From Chitinophaga filiformis (lineage in GTDB: Bacteria > Bacteroidota > Bacteroidia > Chitinophagales > Chitinophagaceae): a stretch of 64,000 bases of DNA. This document shows positions 1 to 9,431 of this stretch, piece after piece (the stretch's first letter is position 1; every line of letters begins with the position of its first letter). The position numbers and the translations under genes are program-made. A model generated the notes under the pieces. The model was not told where the DNA came from. It saw only the letters and a list, made by a program, of their open reading frames with translations, and ran no database searches. The stretch is from assembly GCF_900102545.1 (NCBI RefSeq), contig NZ_FNBN01000006.1:418020-482019 (forward strand), written 5' to 3'.

Positions 1-174
1 ATGGAGCTTGCTGGCCTAAGTTCTTTGAAGTATGCTGACGCGACCTCCCAGGGGTTTAATAAACATTCAAAAGCTAAATACGCCTATAACCGTCCCATAG
101 TAAGGAACTTCGAAGAACTCAGCCAGCAAGCCCATACTGCCAGCTGCCGGTATGCCCCTCTCAATAATTATTGA
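1..174 (+). CDS. Possible 3' end of an unrecognised gene (partial)
   Basis: Frame 1 is open from the first base to a TGA at 172-174, giving 57 residues that end in YAPLNNY. The window edge cuts it, so the ATG at base 1 may be internal. No family is recognised. It converges on the LacI gene that follows. It may be a chance frame. Confidence 0.25.
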   Translation: MELAGLSSLKYADATSQGFNKHSKAKYAYNRPIVRNFEELSQQAHTASCRYAPLNNY

Positions 175-210
175 ACGTTAAAAAGAAAGCAGTATAAAGA
201 GAAAGAAAAA

Positions 211-1239
211 TCACTGTTTCTGAGAAGACTGCCTGAACCTCGGCACCGGCTTAAGCACAACTTTCGTCCGCGTCTGCTGACTAACAACCCCATTCCCCTC
301 AATCAATTCCATGAGCAACCGGAACGCCTCCTTCCCCATCTCCACGGTCTGCTGATCAATACTGGACAAACTCGGCGTAATATGCTCATCAAAAGACTCA
401 TTCGCAAAACCTACAACCCCAAACGCCCCAGGTATATCTATATGCTTATCTTTCAACTCTTTCACCGCACCCAAAGCCGTAAAATCCTCCACTGCAAAGA
501 CAGCATCCGGCGGCTGGGGCAAAGAAAGTAAATACTGAATCGCCTGACGACCAGCATGAATAGAAACATCCCCGAAATACACCAACTCCTCCTCAACAGG
601 AACACCATTATCTGTCAACGCAGCCTTATACCCCTCCAAACGATCCTTGAAGATCTTGAGATGTTGCTGCCCCGCAATATGCGCAACCCGCTTATACCCT
701 TGCTTTAGGAGATGCTCCGTTGCATAATACGCCCCCTTAAAGTCATCCACTACGACGGATGGAATATTGAGACTATCATTCGCACGGTCAAAGAACACCA
801 GCGGCACCCCTCGCTCCTTGATCTCCAGGTAGTGACTAAACTCCATGGTCTCTTTGGCAATAGACGCCAGAATACCATCTACACGGGTACTCAGGAAGGT
901 CTCGATCGCCTTCTTCTCATACTCCGGCTGCTCATTAGACTGGTAAATCAGCACATTGTAGCCGTGCTGGTTCGCCATGGTCTCAATACCATGAACAACG
1001 GATCCGAAAAAGTTAATTTCTGCACTGGGAATGATCACACCGATGATATTGGTGCGTCCCGATCTGAGCGACCAGGCGATCCTATCCCGCCTGTAATTCA
1101 TTTTTTCCGCAGCAGCCTGCACCAGTTTACGTGTTTCCTCACTGGTACCTTTGCGGTTGTTCAGTGCGCGGGATACGGTAGCACCCGTTAAATTCAGCTC
1201 TTTAGCGATGTCTGCTATGGTGACTTTGTTATTCAACAA
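211..1239 (-). CDS. LacI-family transcriptional regulator
   Basis: A 342-residue LacI/GalR repressor. The N-terminal helix-turn-helix lies at about residues 5-25 (TIADIAKELNL then TVSRALN), followed by the hinge (AWSLRSGRTNIIGVIIP) and a periplasmic-binding-protein-like effector domain to the C-terminus, ending in the usual SSIDQQ and MGKEAF segments. Length is normal for the family. The frame starts at tandem TTG codons (1239 and 1236) with no in-frame ATG near the helix-turn-helix, so a TTG start is likely. It is divergent from the acetyltransferase-like gene at 1379, with a 139-bp shared intergenic region, so it may control that gene. The effector is unknown; LacI proteins usually sense a sugar. 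Confidence 0.92.
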   Translation of the reverse strand: MLNNKVTIADIAKELNLTGATVSRALNNRKGTSEETRKLVQAAAEKMNYRRDRIAWSLRSGRTNIIGVIIPSAEINFFGSVVHGIETMANQHGYNVLIYQSNEQPEYEKKAIETFLSTRVDGILASIAKETMEFSHYLEIKERGVPLVFFDRANDSLNIPSVVVDDFKGAYYATEHLLKQGYKRVAHIAGQQHLKIFKDRLEGYKAALTDNGVPVEEELVYFGDVSIHAGRQAIQYLLSLPQPPDAVFAVEDFTALGAVKELKDKHIDIPGAFGVVGFANESFDEHITPSLSSIDQQTVEMGKEAFRLLMELIEGNGVVSQQTRTKVVLKPVPRFRQSSQKQ

Positions 1240-1378
1240 GGGGTAGCTTTGCCACTAAAGTTAAAAATTCATTCCGGATACGCCAAAATTTCTGGCTATG
1301 CGTAGTAAAATGGTTGTATTATATTTATAGACAACATATTTTACAGGCAACCAATTTCTATTTTCCAGGCAACTAATT

Positions 1379-2509
1379 ATGACTATGAGCAAAGCTACAC
1401 CACAGCGCTTTTTACCGCTGGACGTTTTCAGGGGATTAACCGTATGTTTTATGATCATTGTGAATACGCCGGGATGGGACACGGCCTATTCCATTCTCAA
1501 CCACGCCAAATGGCATGGCTGTACACCGACCGATATGGTATTCCCTTCCTTTCTGTTTGCCGTGGGAAATGCCATGAGCTTCAGTATGCGCAAGTTCGCA
1601 GAACTGGATAACACCACCGTATTGGCCAAAATTTTCCGCCGTACCATTCTCATTTTCCTGCTGGGTTACCTGATGTACTGGTTGCCCTTTGTACGGCATA
1701 CGGATACCGGCCTGGAATTTATCCCTATTTCAGACACCCGTATCCTGGGTGTACTACAACGCATTGCCCTCTGCTATTGCTTTGGCTCTCTGCTGATCCA
1801 CTACCTGCCTAAAAAGGCGGTATGGATAGTAAGCGCGGTGCTGCTGCTGGGTTATTGGGCTATTATGTATGCCTTCGGCCAGCCAGGCGATCCTTACAGC
1901 CTGACAGGTAATGCTGCCATAAGCTTTGATAAACTGGTACTGGGCGACAGCCACCTCTATCATGGTGAAGGCATCGCATTCGACCCTGAGGGACTGCTAA
2001 GCACCCTTCCTGCAATTGTGAATGTCATTGCCGGTTATTACACCGGTCTGTTTATCCAGGAACATGGTAAAACAGCCCTGGGCCGCACCCGCCTGTTACA
2101 AATGGGCGGATTGCTGATACTGGTGGCACTGGTGTGGAATACGGTATTCCCGATCAACAAAAAGCTCTGGACCAGCTCTTATGTGCTCTTTACCGTGGGA
2201 ATAGACCTCTGGATCCTCGCGATACTGATCTATGTGATCGACTATAAAAAACAGGAACGCTGGACCAGCTTCTTCACCGTTTTTGGCAAGAATCCGCTGT
2301 TCCTCTATTTGCTGTCTGAAGTACTGGTTATTTTCCTCTATTTCTTCCAGGTGGGCGACATGAGCGTGCACCGCTGGATCAATACCTACATTTTCCAGGC
2401 GATACTTCCGGGTAAACCAGGCTCCCTGCTGTTTGCCCTGGTGTATATGTTACTTTGCTGGTCGGTGGGCAAGATACTTGATAAAAAGCGTATATACATA
2501 CGTGTTTAA
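1379..2509 (+). CDS. Heparan-alpha-glucosaminide N-acetyltransferase-like membrane protein
   Basis: A 376-residue polytopic inner-membrane protein with roughly ten hydrophobic segments. The N-terminus has the family pattern LDVFRG (about residues 13-18) and then HAKWHGCTPTDMVFPSFLF, which contains the conserved His and Asp of the HGSNAT/DUF5009 group. Known members move an acetyl group across a membrane onto an amino sugar; bacterial homologues are mostly uncharacterised, so the substrate is inferred only. The start is ATG 1379, with a second ATG two codons later. The divergent LacI gene suggests sugar-responsive control. Confidence 0.82.
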   Translation: MTMSKATPQRFLPLDVFRGLTVCFMIIVNTPGWDTAYSILNHAKWHGCTPTDMVFPSFLFAVGNAMSFSMRKFAELDNTTVLAKIFRRTILIFLLGYLMYWLPFVRHTDTGLEFIPISDTRILGVLQRIALCYCFGSLLIHYLPKKAVWIVSAVLLLGYWAIMYAFGQPGDPYSLTGNAAISFDKLVLGDSHLYHGEGIAFDPEGLLSTLPAIVNVIAGYYTGLFIQEHGKTALGRTRLLQMGGLLILVALVWNTVFPINKKLWTSSYVLFTVGIDLWILAILIYVIDYKKQERWTSFFTVFGKNPLFLYLLSEVLVIFLYFFQVGDMSVHRWINTYIFQAILPGKPGSLLFALVYMLLCWSVGKILDKKRIYIRV

Positions 2510-2587
2510 GTCAGGATGTCCTATCTTAGCTAATAATAAGACAACGGCTTTTGCAGATCATTGTGTAATTATTAGTTATCTATTAGT

Positions 2588-3373
2588 ATGGAACTATCTT
2601 TAAAGGGGAAAACCGCCGTTATCTGTGGAAGCACTCAGGGAATAGGATTGGCAACAGCCAGGGAACTGGCAGCGTTGGGAGCAGAATGCATTCTGCTGGC
2701 CCGGAACAGAGAAACACTGAAAGCCGTTGTGCCCACACTAGCAACCGATCACTTACAGGAGCACAGTTACAAGGTAGCTGACTTCCGCGATACACAGCAG
2801 GTAGAACAGACCATCCAGCATATTGCTGAAAGTAAAACAGTACATATCCTGGTGAACAATACCAGCGGCCCTAAGACAGGCCCAGTAATGGAAGCCGATA
2901 TACACGAATTTACTGATGCCTTTCAGCAACATCTGATCATCAATCACATACTTGTACAAGCTGTCATAGCCGGCATGACCGCCGCCGGCTATGGCCGCAT
3001 TATCAATATCATTTCAACATCGGTAAAAGCACCGCTCAGAAACCTGGGCGTCTCTAATACCATCAGGGCAGCAGTGGCCAACTGGGCAAAGACGATGGCC
3101 AGCGAACTGGCGCCTTATGGCATTACTGTAAACAATGTCCTGCCTGGCACTACCAATACGGCCCGCCTGCAGACCATCCTGGAACAGAATGCCGCCCGGC
3201 GCAATACCGCCATCACCACCATAGAAGAAGAACTGCTGAACGAGATACCCATGAAACGCTTTGCTGACCCGAAAGAGATTGCTGCAGCTGTTGCTTTTCT
3301 GGCCACACCGGCCGCAGGATATATTACCGGCACCAACCTCTGTGTAGATGGAGGGAAAACACCGGTGTTATAA
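2588..3373 (+). CDS. SDR-family protein, atypical active site
   Basis: A 261-residue short-chain dehydrogenase/reductase fold protein. A glycine-rich cofactor motif (CGSTQGIG) lies near residues 13-20, NNTSG replaces the usual NNAG, and an ISTS segment sits at the position of the catalytic Ser. Where classical SDRs have YxxxK, this protein reads SNTIR, so the catalytic Tyr and Lys are missing. The C-terminus (GTNLCVDGGKTPVL) is normal for the family. The BKR-like SDR subgroup is known to deviate at these residues, so this is probably a genuine subfamily and not a decayed gene. It stands alone, 78 bp after the acetyltransferase-like gene, and ends before a bidirectional terminator. Confidence 0.85.
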   Translation: MELSLKGKTAVICGSTQGIGLATARELAALGAECILLARNRETLKAVVPTLATDHLQEHSYKVADFRDTQQVEQTIQHIAESKTVHILVNNTSGPKTGPVMEADIHEFTDAFQQHLIINHILVQAVIAGMTAAGYGRIINIISTSVKAPLRNLGVSNTIRAAVANWAKTMASELAPYGITVNNVLPGTTNTARLQTILEQNAARRNTAITTIEEELLNEIPMKRFADPKEIAAAVAFLATPAAGYITGTNLCVDGGKTPVL

Positions 3374-3456
3374 CAACGCTATCCCCGTCCTCACATCAAA
3401 AGAAGTCGGTTCCACCTGATAACATACAAACCAATTAAGATATTCTCAAAAAGTAA

Positions 3457-3480
3457 AGGCCCCGGCAAAAACCGGGGCCT
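3457..3480. terminator. Bidirectional rho-independent terminator
   Basis: A perfect 9-bp stem (AGGCCCCGG and CCGGGGCCT) with a CAAAAA loop. On the minus strand it is followed by a T-rich tract (TTTACTTTTTG); on the plus strand by a weaker one. It lies between the converging SDR and susD-like genes and can serve both. Confidence 0.8.
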
Positions 3481-3587
3481 AATTCATCACTTTTTACTAT
3501 TACAAATTGAACAAGTGTGTATCTGATCTTACAAAACTCCACAATCCTGTCCCAACCTGTAAAGCAAAAACGGAAATTCATTTACGC

Positions 3588-3609
3588 AAGCGGGAAAACT
3601 GTCCCGCTT
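3588..3609. terminator. Short GC-rich hairpin after the susD-like stop
   Basis: An 8-bp stem (AAGCGGGA and TCCCGCTT) with a 6-nt loop, 6 nt past the stop codon of the minus-strand susD-like gene. It lacks a clear T tract on the minus strand, so it may protect the 3' end and leave termination to the stronger hairpin at 3457. Confidence 0.45.
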
Positions 3610-3614
3610 TTATA

Positions 3615-5048
3615 TTACTCCTTGTCAAACCATAAACGGGTAACCAGTTGGTCCGGGCCCTGATTGGCTACGGCTTTCTTGTAGTTAACTCCGTTCAATG
3701 CCTGCTCGGAAGATGGATAAGTCAGTCTCAGTGGCATCTTACCTGCTCCAAGTGCACCGGAATATGCAGGTGCCAGTTTAGGATAGTCCAGTCTGCGCCA
3801 TTCCGCAAAACCTTCCAACCCTTCTCCAAACAACGCCAGCCATTTCTGGTCACCGATGGATTGTTTGTAATTAGCAGGATTGTATACTACAGAAGGTTGC
3901 GCCACGTAAGTCGCTACATTCACGTCACTTACATTGTACTGCTTCAGTGAAGTTGTCACCGCTTTTGTATACAGTGTAGCTGCATCACCTGATAATAATC
4001 CGACCTGCGCCGCTTCTGCCTTGATGAACCACAGTTCAGCCGCATTGAATAACACTGCCGGAGCTGCAGTAGCAGTGAACACTGCTCCTACATCAGAAGT
4101 CTTGTTCAGGCCCAGACGGGATGCAGAATCAGTACGCAGACCATTCGTAACACCCACGATCTTATTAGTATCTCTTGGCAGTGCACCATAGATAGACAAG
4201 CGTGGATCATTCAATGCATTCAGTTTATCTACCACACTCTTACTGATCCTGTAGTCGTTACGGGTTTCCCTGTTCTTTGCTACCGGGTTCTGGTTAGGAG
4301 ATGCCTGGTAGATCAGTTGTGCGTTATCTAAGTTGTCAGTGATCAGGTTATTGTCGTCAGCACCTATTTCATCAAATACTGCTTTCGCCGCGGCAAACTC
4401 TTTATCAGATATACGCAAAGCGATACGCAGTCTTAAAGAGTTGGCAAATTTCTTCCAGCGCAGCATGCTTCCATTATACAGGATATCGCCGGCAATAGGA
4501 TTATCTGACGGAGAGATCAGTCCTACAGCTGTTTTCAGCTCAGCCAGCAGTCCCAGGTAAATATCACGCTGTGCATCATATTCAGGTGTCAGGTACTGTT
4601 CAATCTGGGAAGTCTGTTTATAAGGCACATCACCATACAGGTCTGTCAACACCTGGAAGATCCATGAACGCATGATGATACCCACTGCCTTGTAGTTTGG
4701 ATTGTGCAGGGTATCGCCCAGCTCTATCAGTTTGGTAAAATCAGATACGCCCTGTGCATAGAAGTTATTCCATACAGTCTGGATACTGGTAGCAGCAGGA
4801 ATATACCTGTCGGGATCAGTGTACTGGATCTTAGCCCAGTACTGCACATACAGCAGACTGGTTTCCATAGAAGCATCAGTACCCCAGTAAGTGTCCACAT
4901 TGGTTTTGATACCATTGGTCAGCAGGTAGTCCGGCTGTACTGATTCAGATTCATTTGGGTTCTTGTTGATGTCTTCCAGTTGTTTCGTGCAACTGCTCAG
5001 TATCACTGCTGCACCCGCCAGACCCAATATATATTTAACTAATTTCAT
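3615..5048 (-). CDS. SusD/RagB-family outer-membrane lipoprotein
   Basis: A 477-residue glycan-binding lipoprotein, partner of the SusC-like receptor just upstream. The mature N-terminus follows a signal peptide with a lipobox (LSSC), then LEDINKNPNE and PDYLLTNGI, which are characteristic of the SusD-like branch that starts with a conserved NPN segment. The C-terminus has the usual FAEWRRLDYP motif. The longest frame begins at TTG 5072, but ATG 5048 is followed directly by a signal peptide (MKLVKYILGLAG), so I place the start there, 24 bp after the SusC stop. It should sit at the cell surface as the lid over the SusC barrel. The ligand is not predictable; the GH92 gene nearby hints at mannose-containing glycans. 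Confidence 0.93.
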   Translation of the reverse strand: MKLVKYILGLAGAAVILSSCTKQLEDINKNPNESESVQPDYLLTNGIKTNVDTYWGTDASMETSLLYVQYWAKIQYTDPDRYIPAATSIQTVWNNFYAQGVSDFTKLIELGDTLHNPNYKAVGIIMRSWIFQVLTDLYGDVPYKQTSQIEQYLTPEYDAQRDIYLGLLAELKTAVGLISPSDNPIAGDILYNGSMLRWKKFANSLRLRIALRISDKEFAAAKAVFDEIGADDNNLITDNLDNAQLIYQASPNQNPVAKNRETRNDYRISKSVVDKLNALNDPRLSIYGALPRDTNKIVGVTNGLRTDSASRLGLNKTSDVGAVFTATAAPAVLFNAAELWFIKAEAAQVGLLSGDAATLYTKAVTTSLKQYNVSDVNVATYVAQPSVVYNPANYKQSIGDQKWLALFGEGLEGFAEWRRLDYPKLAPAYSGALGAGKMPLRLTYPSSEQALNGVNYKKAVANQGPDQLVTRLWFDKE

Positions 5049-5072
5049 GATTGCTACGTTTAATCTGTTCAA

Positions 5073-8000
5073 TTAAAAGGATACCCTCAGGTTAAGACCT
5101 ACACTACGCACTGTCGGGATCTGTAAGGTTTCAAGACCTTGTCCGTTACCAGTGTTGAATGCTGTTTCAGGATCAATGTTAGGTACCTTCTTGTCTATAT
5201 ACCAGAGGTTACGTGCAGTTACCGTCAGATTAACTGCCTGCAGGCCCCATCTGTGGATCAGCTCCTGTGGCAATGCATATCCCAGTCTTACTTCACGCAG
5301 TTTGATGAAAGAAGCATTGTATACACTGCTCTCATTCAGGGAAGAGCTATACACAGATTTGTAATAAGTCTGTGCTGACACGATCTGCTCATTCTTTTTA
5401 CCATCTGCAGTTACACCATCGAAGACCATACCATCATGGTATACAGTTTCTCCACCAGGAGCTGCTGCATTGTGGTCTGCCAGGCGGATTGCTTTGGTAG
5501 CACCGTTATTGCCGGCATAGTAATAAGGAAGACCTCCATGTTCTGCATCACGGCCAGGCAGGCTCGCTGCCAGTACACCTGTATAGATACCGGTGTAATT
5601 AGTACCGGACCAGATCTGGCCACCCTGTCTTGTATCGATCAGGAAGCCTAATGTGAATCCTTTAAAGGAGAAGTTGTTGTTCACACTTCCCGTCCATTTC
5701 GGTGTATAGTAACCCAGTACTTTTTTGTCGTCAGCGATCTGCGGCGTACCTGCTGCAGTACCTGTTTCATTTACCAGGATACGTCCCTGTGCATCGCGTT
5801 TGAAGGCTTTACCATACAGTGCACCATAACGTTTTCCTTTGCTGGCCAGTACCTGTATATTACCAGAGCTACCCAGCACATAATCATTCAGGAATCCTTC
5901 TTTATCCAGCTCTACAACCTTACTGATGTTCTTCGCATAGTTGAAGTTGATATCCCAGCGGAAACCGGAAGCAGTAGTGATTGGCGTACCACCTAAGGTT
6001 ACTTCCACACCATGGTTGTTGATCTTACCTGCGTTCAGCAGTTTTTTCAGATAACCGGTAGTGGCACTTACGTCAGCCAGCAGGATCTGGTTGTAACTGC
6101 TGGATGTATAATAGGTCACATCAGTACGGATACGGTCATCGAAGAAACTTGCTTCCAGACCTACTTCTGATGCTTTGGTGATCTCTGGTTTCAGATCTTT
6201 CTTCAGGAACTTATCATTCACGGTCAGCATTGGATTGCTACCGAAAGGCTGACTGAATGGATAAGTATTGATCAGCTGATAAGGAACTGCATCATTACCA
6301 ACCTGCGCCCATCCACCTCTGATCTTCAGGAGAGACAATACATCACCTTTGACACCAAGCGCATCGCTCAACACCACAGACGCATTCACAGAAGGATAGA
6401 AATAAGAGTTGTTTGCAGCAGGCAGTGTAGAAGAGCGGTCGTTACGTGCAGTAACGTTCAGGAAAGCCCAGTCCCTGAAGCTCAGCTGAGCAGATGCAAA
6501 TGCACTGTATACTCTCAGTTTGGTGAATAAACTGGTAGAGATTAACGGATCCCTGGAGTTGTTCAGGGTATACACATCTTTTACAGCCAATTTAGGCGCC
6601 TGCTGATAGTTCTGTTCGAACTGATTGGTACGCTCGTTGGCACCGATCAATCCATCAATAGAGAAGTCGCTGTTAAGTTTCTTCTTTGCATTCAATGTAA
6701 ACTCAATGTTGGTTTCTGTTACGAGGTAGTTATCTTCTGTATAGGAACCAAATGGAGTACCATTAGTATAGTATGCAACTTTGTATTTACGCTTGTCATT
6801 GTAAGTATCTGTACCCACGCGCAGATTAGCAGAGAGCCAGTTGGTGATTTCGTAAGAGAGACGGGCATTTCCGAAGAAACGGTTACGTACCTGTCCTACT
6901 GTATTTTCGTTCTGGATCCAGTAAGGATTGCTGTAATAGCTGTGGTTCCAGTTGTAATCTGTACCATCTGCATTCTTGTAATTGCGCAGCAGTTTGGTAT
7001 CTACCTGGCGGCCAAACCAGATGAACTGCAGGGTCACACTGTTGCCTCGACGACCATCCACACCCGGCAGGTTGTCTGCACCGCCCCTGGTATAGTTGGC
7101 AAATGTACTCAGGGTCAGTTTAGGCGCGATACGGTAAGTACTGTTCAGTGTAAATGAGTTACGGGTGATACCTGTATTAGGCAGGATACCGGTCTGTTTG
7201 GTATTATTGTAAGAGAAACGGTAATCGAGTTTCTCATTGCTGCCACCTACTGATAAACCATTATTCAGTGTATAACCTGTTTCATAGAAATCTCTTACGT
7301 TATCAGGATGCGGCACAAAAGGAGCCGGCTGACCATTAGAGAAGAACTGGGGAATGAGGCGGCCATCCATTTTCGGGCCCCAGCTTTCATCTGTACCATC
7401 ATTCAATCCACCACCTTTACCATCTACATAAGAGAACTGTCCGCCAGAACCCTGTCCATATACATCCTGGAACTTAGGCAGTACCAGCAGGCTCTCGAAG
7501 GTAGCGCTGGAATTTACAGTAATACCCAGGCCTTTGGCGCCTTTACCGGTCTTGGTTTTGATCACCAGTACACCGGCGGCTGCGCGTGAACCGTACAAAG
7601 CCGCAGCGTTAGGGCCTTTCAGTACGCTCAGCGATTCGATATCGTCGGGGTTCAGATCGGAGATGGCATTAGCGAAGTCACGACCAGTACCCACACCCAG
7701 CTGACTGTTATCTACCGGCACACCATCTATAATGAACAGTGGCTGGTTGTTACCCGCGATAGAAGTTTCACCACGGATGATGATACGGGAAGAACCCAGG
7801 TTACCCTGGCTGTTGGTCACCGTTACACCGGCGATCTTACCTGCCAGTGCATTTACCAGGTTGGTTTCTTTGGCTTCCGCGATATCTTTCGACTTCAGTT
7901 CCTGTACGGCATAACCGAGGGAACGTTTTTCTCTGGAAATGCCCAGCGCAGTTACCACTACTTCATTCAGCTTGCTTTCAGCGCTTTCCAGTGCAATATT

Positions 8001-8282
8001 GATCACCTTACCAGTACCCACTACCTGGTCTACCGGACTATAACCTATGAAAGAGAAACGAAGTGTGTCGGTTGGTTTTGCTGTGATAGAGAACTTACCA
8101 TCAGCATCAGTGGTTGTACCACGGTTGGTTCCCTTGATAGTAACGATCGCACCCGGAATACGTTGTGCATCGGAGCGGGAGGTAACAACACCGGATACTT
8201 TGTTATCCTGCGCCTGTGCCCATTGCAGACCCAGTACCAGGAACAGCAGTATGCCAGCTGTTGCTTTTAAATGTTTGATCAT
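5073..8282 (-). CDS. SusC/RagA-family TonB-dependent outer-membrane receptor
   Basis: A 1069-residue TonB-dependent transporter. In order: signal peptide ending near WAQAQ, a carboxypeptidase-regulatory-like beta-sandwich (about residues 30-105, GVVTSRSDAQRIPGAIVTIK), a plug domain (ALAGKIAGVTV, IIIRGETS, FIIDGVPVDN), then a long beta-barrel that ends in an aromatic residue (LNLRVSF). The frame extends to TTG 8333, but ATG 8282 is followed by the signal peptide, so the shorter start is preferred. It imports glycan fragments using TonB/ExbBD energy, with the SusD-like lipoprotein 24 bp downstream. A good Bacteroidota promoter at 8553-8583 would leave an untranslated leader of about 260 nt. Confidence 0.95.
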   Translation of the reverse strand: MIKHLKATAGILLFLVLGLQWAQAQDNKVSGVVTSRSDAQRIPGAIVTIKGTNRGTTTDADGKFSITAKPTDTLRFSFIGYSPVDQVVGTGKVINIALESAESKLNEVVVTALGISREKRSLGYAVQELKSKDIAEAKETNLVNALAGKIAGVTVTNSQGNLGSSRIIIRGETSIAGNNQPLFIIDGVPVDNSQLGVGTGRDFANAISDLNPDDIESLSVLKGPNAAALYGSRAAAGVLVIKTKTGKGAKGLGITVNSSATFESLLVLPKFQDVYGQGSGGQFSYVDGKGGGLNDGTDESWGPKMDGRLIPQFFSNGQPAPFVPHPDNVRDFYETGYTLNNGLSVGGSNEKLDYRFSYNNTKQTGILPNTGITRNSFTLNSTYRIAPKLTLSTFANYTRGGADNLPGVDGRRGNSVTLQFIWFGRQVDTKLLRNYKNADGTDYNWNHSYYSNPYWIQNENTVGQVRNRFFGNARLSYEITNWLSANLRVGTDTYNDKRKYKVAYYTNGTPFGSYTEDNYLVTETNIEFTLNAKKKLNSDFSIDGLIGANERTNQFEQNYQQAPKLAVKDVYTLNNSRDPLISTSLFTKLRVYSAFASAQLSFRDWAFLNVTARNDRSSTLPAANNSYFYPSVNASVVLSDALGVKGDVLSLLKIRGGWAQVGNDAVPYQLINTYPFSQPFGSNPMLTVNDKFLKKDLKPEITKASEVGLEASFFDDRIRTDVTYYTSSSYNQILLADVSATTGYLKKLLNAGKINNHGVEVTLGGTPITTASGFRWDINFNYAKNISKVVELDKEGFLNDYVLGSSGNIQVLASKGKRYGALYGKAFKRDAQGRILVNETGTAAGTPQIADDKKVLGYYTPKWTGSVNNNFSFKGFTLGFLIDTRQGGQIWSGTNYTGIYTGVLAASLPGRDAEHGGLPYYYAGNNGATKAIRLADHNAAAPGGETVYHDGMVFDGVTADGKKNEQIVSAQTYYKSVYSSSLNESSVYNASFIKLREVRLGYALPQELIHRWGLQAVNLTVTARNLWYIDKKVPNIDPETAFNTGNGQGLETLQIPTVRSVGLNLRVSF

Positions 8283-8655
8283 TGTATCAGATTTACGAAG
8301 TGTTTTAAGATGATTGCTGGTCTGTCCGGGCAATGAAATGTCCCTCTGCCGGACGACCCGCAGTTACGACGATTAGATGGTTTCTGTTAATTAATTATCT
8401 GAAACAGGTTTTACATGCACATGTAAGAGGAACAATGCATGCCGGTACAACACCGGGACATGGTTTCGGCTGATTTACTACAGACTCCTGCTGCTGTACC
8501 CTGATTGAACATATAGGCTATGACCATTTAACTGTTGGCTTTAATACTGCGCCAAAATTAACATATATTTAGTAACCTACAAAACAAGTAGACTTAATAG
8601 GCTGAATAATATTTATATTCGTTTAAATACTATCAATAGCGGGAGAAATAAGTAT
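8283..8655 (-). promoter_or_regulatory. susC leader region with hairpins
   Basis: This 373-bp non-coding stretch holds the susC promoter and a long leader. Within the leader are a perfect palindrome TTACATG-CA-CATGTAA at 8411-8426, a hairpin of GTCCGGGCA (8324-8332) with TGCCGGAC (8347-8354), and a CCGGT/ACCGG hairpin around 8452-8466. These could be an operator or post-transcriptional control; no known riboswitch is recognised. Confidence 0.5.
8553..8583 (-). promoter_or_regulatory. Bacteroidota promoter for the susC-susD unit
   Basis: Read on the minus strand, -33 TTTG (8580-8583) is followed after 19 nt by -7 TAATTTTG (8553-8560), an exact fit to TTTG-N19-TAnnTTTG. Transcription should begin near 8546, about 264 nt before the susC ATG. 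Confidence 0.75.
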
Positions 8656-9414
8656 CTATTGGTCCTCTCCGGGCAATAATCCTGCATCCTGCAACTGTTT
8701 TTTCACCGCCGGATTAGCACTGTACTTAGAAATGGGGCCCTTCAGATTCTTTGCATCGAGGGTTAAGGGATTGAATTTATCGCGGAATGCACCAGCAAAA
8801 GCGTTACCATATATCAGGTTCATCCAGGTGTAATAAGGCTCATATCGGCCATATCCCCGGTATTGCCAGAACTGGTCCATCTGTTTGGTAAACTGCTCCA
8901 GGCCGGCGCTGAACTCCTGTTCCGTAGCCTTTGTAACAGGAGGCTTCCGCTTCAGCGCATCCAGTTGTTCCTGTTTATAGAGGGTGATACTGAAATGAGA
9001 ACCAGTATCTTTTTTAATTGCGGCCAGCGCTTCCTGCATAGTCTTATATCCATTATCCACACCATCTGCACAGAACATCACCAGGGAATCCTGTCGCTTG
9101 AAGTACTGGAATGTAGTGCAGAAATAGATGTTATCGTCCGACAGATGGATCGTATACATTCTGCCATTATCAAAGACCCGCTTTACTTCCAGGTGCTGCT
9201 CCCCGCCTCCCCTGCCAGACGCCCCTGCTAACTTTACCTGCCGGGAAGGACCGCCTGTGTTTCCTATCACCAGTTCATCATCATCGATCTTCAGATGACA
9301 AACCGGTGTATTTCCGGTAGTAAATGTATACCAGTCCCCTTTCTGTGCGAATACGGGAGAGATCTGTGTACACAATGCAAAAAGACAGCAGAGGCTAATA
9401 GACAAGGATCGCAT
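8656..9414 (-). CDS. Secreted protein of unknown function
   Basis: A 252-residue protein with a clear Sec signal peptide (hydrophobic LSISLCCLFALC, cleavage likely after PVFAQ). I recognise no domain. The N-terminal half looks beta-rich (YTFTTGNTPVCHLKIDDDELVIG) and the C-terminal half helical with many charged residues. It is 17 bp downstream of the amidase gene on the same strand, so the two are probably cotranscribed and may act together in the periplasm. It lies between the amidase and the SusC/SusD pair. Confidence 0.75.
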   Translation of the reverse strand: MRSLSISLCCLFALCTQISPVFAQKGDWYTFTTGNTPVCHLKIDDDELVIGNTGGPSRQVKLAGASGRGGGEQHLEVKRVFDNGRMYTIHLSDDNIYFCTTFQYFKRQDSLVMFCADGVDNGYKTMQEALAAIKKDTGSHFSITLYKQEQLDALKRKPPVTKATEQEFSAGLEQFTKQMDQFWQYRGYGRYEPYYTWMNLIYGNAFAGAFRDKFNPLTLDAKNLKGPISKYSANPAVKKQLQDAGLLPGEDQ

Positions 9415-9431
9415 AACGTTATTTAAAAAGG

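Noticed and set aside
1244..1251. TAGCTTTG as a -7 element for the acetyltransferase-like gene
   Set aside because: The nearest TTTG is only 15 bp upstream and both lie at the start of the lacI gene, 130 bp from the target ATG.
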